A stretch of DNA of 64,000 nucleotides, from positions 144,179 through 208,178 of the forward strand of contig JAJSPD010000077.1 in assembly GCA_021307315.1 (NCBI GenBank). The letters are read 5' to 3'. Position 1 is the first letter of the stretch. Each line of letters begins with the position of its first letter. A program made the position numbers and the translations under genes. The DNA is from Bisporella sp. PMI_857 (Eukaryota; Ascomycota; Leotiomycetes; Helotiales; Helotiaceae). A model generated the notes under the pieces. The model worked only from the letters and a program-made list of their open reading frames with translations. It had not been told where the DNA came from and ran no database searches. Shown here one piece after another: positions 59,408-64,000 of the stretch.

Positions 59408-60253
59408 AAGTTCAAGCAATAATTGTAACGTCATAGCATCGATTTATAGGTTAGGAGGCCCCCTGTAAGGAGAGACGTTACTTAGCTAGCTATACTGCGC
59501 ATAGTAACCACGAATATAAGGAATCTACGGGTACTACAAGGAGAAGTATCTTCTACTGAGCAGTCCTGTAATCCAACATCATTGCCACGTTGTGATGCTT
59601 ATGCCTATACATTAGAGTATCGAGTCCAAATAACGGTACTATTTATAAAAGCTGCTTAAACAGCACTATTTTTATAGTAGTACTTCAAGCTGATTGCTTA
59701 CAACCGGTAGTAGCCCTTGTTGCTCTAGTATGACGGCCCTTCCTATACTAGGATAGCAATGGCACCTAGTACGGGAGGCTAATTTGAAAAAAGGCAAACT
59801 TCCTTGTTAAAATTGAAGCAAAAGTCACCAGACGTATAAGATGTTTTTTTTATAGTAGGCTACTAGAAGCTATGAATGCGAGTTATTATTTCAGCCTATA
59901 TATGTCTTTTAGTTAGTCCTTTCAAATATTTGGCATCAAGAACAAGTCTTGGAAATTTCAAAACTAGGCAGTTGAATAATTTCAAGAAAAGCTTCCCATA
60001 GATTGTATAGTTGATCTAGTTGAATGAAATACATAAGATACTAAACCCGAGGCACATTGTCTACACTCTCAACCCCCTAAGCTGTAGAGTTAATTTTGCT
60101 ATACTAATAACTAGTGTTACGGTTCTATGAGCGCTTCGCAGAATAGAAGATATACAACAAGTTGGTAGTCTGAGCAGAAGCAAGTGTATCACATATAGAT
60201 ATGTAATCCCAATAACAAGTATAAAAATACCATTTGAGTTAAGCACAAAGTTC
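59408..60253. other. Intergenic with dispersed repeat copy B
   Basis: About 850 bp. No gene seen. Its right end (about 60150..60250) carries repeat copy B (CCCAATAACAAGTATAAAAA, then TACCATTTGAGTTAAGCAC). Confidence 0.5.
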
Positions 60254-60437
60254 TGTCACGGAGAAGTGGGTCCGCACATGCTCATAAGCGTGCGACCCAC
60301 TTTCTCCTAGGCTACAAGAGCCTGCCTGGCTTGATTTTTAGTTCTACAAGTAAAAATACACACATGCCGAATACGTTGCGCTAGCTCTTATGAGCTAGAA
60401 CCGAGCTCTCGAAGGACGTACAAGCTACTCCGTGACA
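60254..60437. repeat. LTR-like segment TGTCACGGAG...CTCCGTGACA
   Basis: 184 bp with perfect 10-bp inverted ends. An internal palindrome near the left end (AGTGGGTCCGCAC / GTGCGACCCACT) could form a hairpin. It abuts the AT-rich relic. Solo LTR or small non-autonomous element. Confidence 0.45.
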
Positions 60438-63400
60438 TAATTTTATAAAAAAAAACAATTATTAAACGAATATATTACTGCAGTTTTAGTTCTAAAAACA
60501 GTTTTATTTACAGCTATTATTAACTATAGTAAAACAAATAAAAGTTTTTAAAGATTTGCACATTTTTAACGAAGTTTGCTATAATATTTACAAAACTGTA
60601 TATATTGTTTATAAACTAGCTAACAATAATTAAAAATAGTAGCAATGTAACAACCGGTATGCCCAAGGTGCGACACGGAGGCCATGGCACGGGATCAGGA
60701 GGCTGAAGATCAGGGTATAAAGGGTTTCAGAGCCGATACGAAGGAAAGTCGGAGTCGCCTATATAAAGGGCCTGCTCTAACTCTCTACAGTTGTTTTTTA
60801 TGTTTTTGTATTTTTTGTAAGTAGACCTATAAAGCAATTACTGTCAGCTTATTGTACGCACTTTTATATGCTTTTATTCTAGCTCGTGATTTTTTGCGTC
60901 GTTATATTATACAAAAACATCAAGTTAGCCGAAAACGGCCTTTTTATAATATTTTATTTTCGAGTTTATTTTACTATACCGGACTTAATTCGGTGCAAAG
61001 TTATATTAGATATTTTTAAATAGCCGAAATTCTAGAAATTTTTCGGACAACTAGTAAACTTGGGTTTAGTTCAGCGCGTGCAGCTAGTAAAAATCGTCGT
61101 AAAAACGTCCAAAAAAAATATTAAAGATTTTCAAGAACTTTTTTTACGCAAAAGAAATTGCAGACAGAAAACAAGCAGCAACAAGCTAACCGGAAACTTG
61201 TTTTTTTATACACTTTATATTTACTACCGAATTTTTATCGATATAAGTTATTATGTCGGCATTACAACTATAAAACTACGTTTCAGCCGACAAAGCGCAA
61301 AACAGTCAGACTTTTACAAAAAAGTCAACTTTTACTTAAATGCTTTTTTTATTTAAATTTCGTACAACTTAACGTGCGCGAAATCTTTGCAATTACAGCA
61401 ATTCTGATAAAATGCGCGGCATTATTCAATTATTAAAAACAAAAGCAAGCGACGCGAAACGTATATAGCAAAACAATCGCGCGAAGTTTCTGACTTTGCA
61501 AAACTTAATTGCAAAACTAATTCGGCTAATTGCCTAATTAGTCTAAAATCAAAACAAACGTCGACTTGCTATAAATCCGTTGTATTACTAAAAAACGCTA
61601 CGTTTCAAAACTTTAAACTTGCGACAACTATTAAGAAATAGTTTTTTATACGAAGCTAGCTATTTAACACACAATTTTCAAAATTAGCTACAAAAAACTT
61701 TTAACGCTAATTAAACTTTTATTTTTTTTGCTTTAAAAAAACGAAGCTAACAAAAAAAAAAAATTCTTTAAACAAAAGAAATAGTTTTACTTACTATTAA
61801 TAAAAAGTTTCTATTCGAAATCGTTTAATAGTTAACTTTAATTACTATTCGACAATTCATTTTTAAAAAGCTTTAGTGTAAAAACAACTAAAAAACGAGC
61901 TAAAAAATACTTAAAAAACATTTACTTGTTTAAAAAAAGTTTTAACAACGCGAAAAAAATATTAAAGCTTTTAGCTACTTATTATTTAACTGAACATAAA
62001 ACAAAAAAAACGCGAAACGAGTTTTATAATATAAAAATAAAAAGCGCTAGCTACGCTAGTAAAACGTTTTTCTAGTTTAAAGCTAGATTCTTTAATTTAA
62101 CTACTAAAAAAAAAATAAACAAAGCAGAATAGTTCTTTTTTATGTAAACTAAAATATCGAACTTTTTTCGATTCGTTTTCGTAAGTTTTAAACACTAATA
62201 AAAAAGAAATTTTACGGAAATAATATACGCTTTAACAGCTATTAATATAGAAATTCGTAGAATTGCTTAGCTAAACACTTTTTACACTAAAAAAGCTTAC
62301 AAAACAAAAAAGCTAATTGCAAAAAACTTTTATTAACACTAAAAATTTCGGCTATAGTTACTACGAGTACACAAAACTTTAGTTCGAGTATTTATTTTTT
62401 TCGACACAAATTTTTTACTTCTGCTAAAAAAACTTTTATTACTTACTTTATTAATTGCTTAAAACAACAACAAAAAAAACGTGTTTCAAATATAAAAAGT
62501 TTAAACACTTTGCTAATAAATGCTTACAAAAACTTACGATTAAAAAAATCGTCGAAAAAAATACAGAACAAAAACAAAAAAAACTAGTAGTAAATAAAAA
62601 GCATAAAAATCAAAAAGAAAACGACGAAGTTTAAGCAAAAGCTCGTTTTTAAGCTTACGTAAATATAATTTGTTAAAGTTAAACTTAACAAAATTAATAA
62701 GTAAAAAACAGTTTTTAGTTTCTTGCTAGTTTAGTATAAATAAAACTAGAATTTTATTGCACTTGTTAACAAATACAAAAGCAAATAATTACTTTTTTAT
62801 AAATCGTTTTTTTGCAATTCGTTTATTTAATGCTTTTAACATTTTTATTCGACAATTACTTTACTTTGTACTAATTAAAAAATTTCAAAAAAAAAATATC
62901 TAGTCGCATATTTTAATACATTCGTTTATACTTGACTATTAATAGTCGGCGGATATACAATTGCTTTTTTGTAATTTTAAACTTAAAAAATTAAAACGCT
63001 ATTATTAGTAATAAATAGTTAAGTTATTTAAAATAAATTAAACTTAGCTCGAAATCGACTTATTTAACTTTTCGAATATTTTTCGACTAAGTTATAGTTT
63101 AAAAAACTAATAATTTCTTATAAATTCCGAAAACTTATTAACAGTTATAACAATTACTAAGTAAATGCAAACAAAAAAATTAAACGTTAAAAGTAAAAAA
63201 AGTACAGCGAATAAAAAAATCACGTTTTATTTTAATAGCACTTATTCGGAGTTTTGTATTTCGAGTTTTTTTTTCGAATTTTATATAAAAACTTTCCGAC
63301 TTTAAAAAAAAGTAAAAACACAATTTTTAAAGCTTTTTAAAATAGTCGACATTTGCTAAATTAGCGCTAATACGCTATACTTTAACATAAAATCAAGTAG

Positions 63401-63799
63401 CACTAAGTTTTTCCAAACTAGCTTATACAAAATAAATCGAATTATTAAAGAATTAAAAGCTGCGAAAAATATAAAAACCGAACAACAAATCCGTTTTAAA
63501 CTATTAAAATTGTATAATTGTTTCAAAACGTATTTTTTAAAATAGTATTAAACAAGCTACTTTTTTATCGCTTGTATAACTACAAGATTTAGTTAAAAGT
63601 TTCTTTATTTAGCTATTTTTTTTTTGTACCGACCAATTCGCAAAAAGCTAAAAACAGTAAAAAAAGTATTTGCTAAAGCAATTTAAGCAAAAGTTTTATA
63701 ACTTACAGCAAAAGCTTTTTCGCGTTTTTTGTTTTATTCGTTAAAAGCTTAACAGTAGTTTGCGTTTTTGCATCGACTATTAAAAGCTTAATACTTTAT
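60438..63799. mobile_element. RIP-type AT-rich relic of a retroelement (tentative)
   Basis: About 3.4 kb of extremely AT-rich sequence with no real frame. A less-altered island at about 60650..60850 (GTAACAACCGGTATGCCC..., then a TATATAAAGG TATA-like box) resembles an LTR promoter. The block is bracketed by LTR-like segments at 60254 and 63800. Class I origin is an inference from flanks; the interior is too mutated to identify. Confidence 0.5.
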
Positions 63800-63992
63800 T
63801 GTCACGGTCCTCAATATCGCACCAGACGCCCATTGGTTCGCTTACCAGCTCGCCTATTTGTGGTCACGTGGTCATGGTCTTTATGTTAGGGATGCCACAG
63901 CAACAGCTACACCTTTCCTTTTTAGTTTAGTATTCTCGTAATTGAAGCACCTATTCAGCGCCCTTACAGGCCATAGGATCGTGATCGTGACA
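63800..63992. repeat. LTR-like segment TGTCACGG...CGTGACA
   Basis: 193 bp with inverted TGTCACG/CGTGACA ends. CTTTA occurs on both sides (63794..63798 and 63993..63997), one base off on the left, suggesting a 5-bp target duplication as for Gypsy-type LTRs. GC content is normal, in sharp contrast with the AT-only sequence to its left. Confidence 0.55.
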
Positions 63993-64000
63993 CTTTAACT

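Noticed and set aside
1..64000. tRNA, rRNA and riboswitch genes
   Set aside because: No cloverleaf with a credible T-arm and no rRNA-like block was found on either strand by eye.

Overview
The window reads as nuclear DNA of a filamentous ascomycete (Pezizomycotina). Genes carry several short introns of about 50-70 nt with CTAAC-like branch sites. The protein types are typical of these fungi: a Clr5-domain protein, a NACHT STAND protein, a Zn2Cys6 regulator and UstYa-like proteins. Transposon copies carry RIP-type damage, with C-to-T and G-to-A changes, tryptophan codons turned into stops, and AT-only blocks. I cannot name the genus.

Layout. 1-13 kb: a Clr5-domain gene, an intact deoxyribose-phosphate aldolase and an intact beta-hydroxyacid dehydrogenase, followed by two decayed metabolic genes (a succinate-semialdehyde-type aldehyde dehydrogenase and an enoyl-CoA hydratase). 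14-22 kb: a divergent pair made of a RING-containing SNF2/Rad5-like ATPase and a ten-exon NACHT-C2H2 gene whose 3' third resembles the tail of a Lid2/JARID1 histone demethylase. 23-27 kb: mobile DNA, with a RIP-degraded pogo/Fot element bounded by perfect 55-bp inverted repeats and a RIP-damaged Tc1 element. 27-36 kb: a probable sugar-use cluster of an MFS sugar transporter, an intracellular-type GH3 glucosidase with a PA14 insert, and a Zn2Cys6 regulator. 36-43 kb: gene-poor, with a 200-bp fold-back element, a small TA-flanked MITE, a frameshifted small secreted protein and a secreted SnoaL-like protein. 43-50 kb: a C2H2 protein, a broken La-motif (LARP) gene and an M28 aminopeptidase pseudogene. 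50-60 kb: a gene-poor stretch containing a compact candidate RiPP locus. 60-64 kb: a RIP-type AT-rich relic bracketed by LTR-like segments.

Most interesting system: at 54.4-59.4 kb a small secreted precursor holds seven tandem 14-residue repeats (core G/S/D-AALNAVKPDSE, each flanked by Kex2-type KR). It lies between two paralogous single-pass membrane proteins, each with two HxxHC motifs as in the UstYa (DUF3328) oxidases of dikaritin biosynthesis. The repeats differ mainly at silent positions, so the peptide itself looks selected. The core has no aromatic residue, unlike most known dikaritins I can recall. I therefore read this as a candidate undescribed fungal RiPP cluster. The link is inferred from architecture and motifs, not from a database search.
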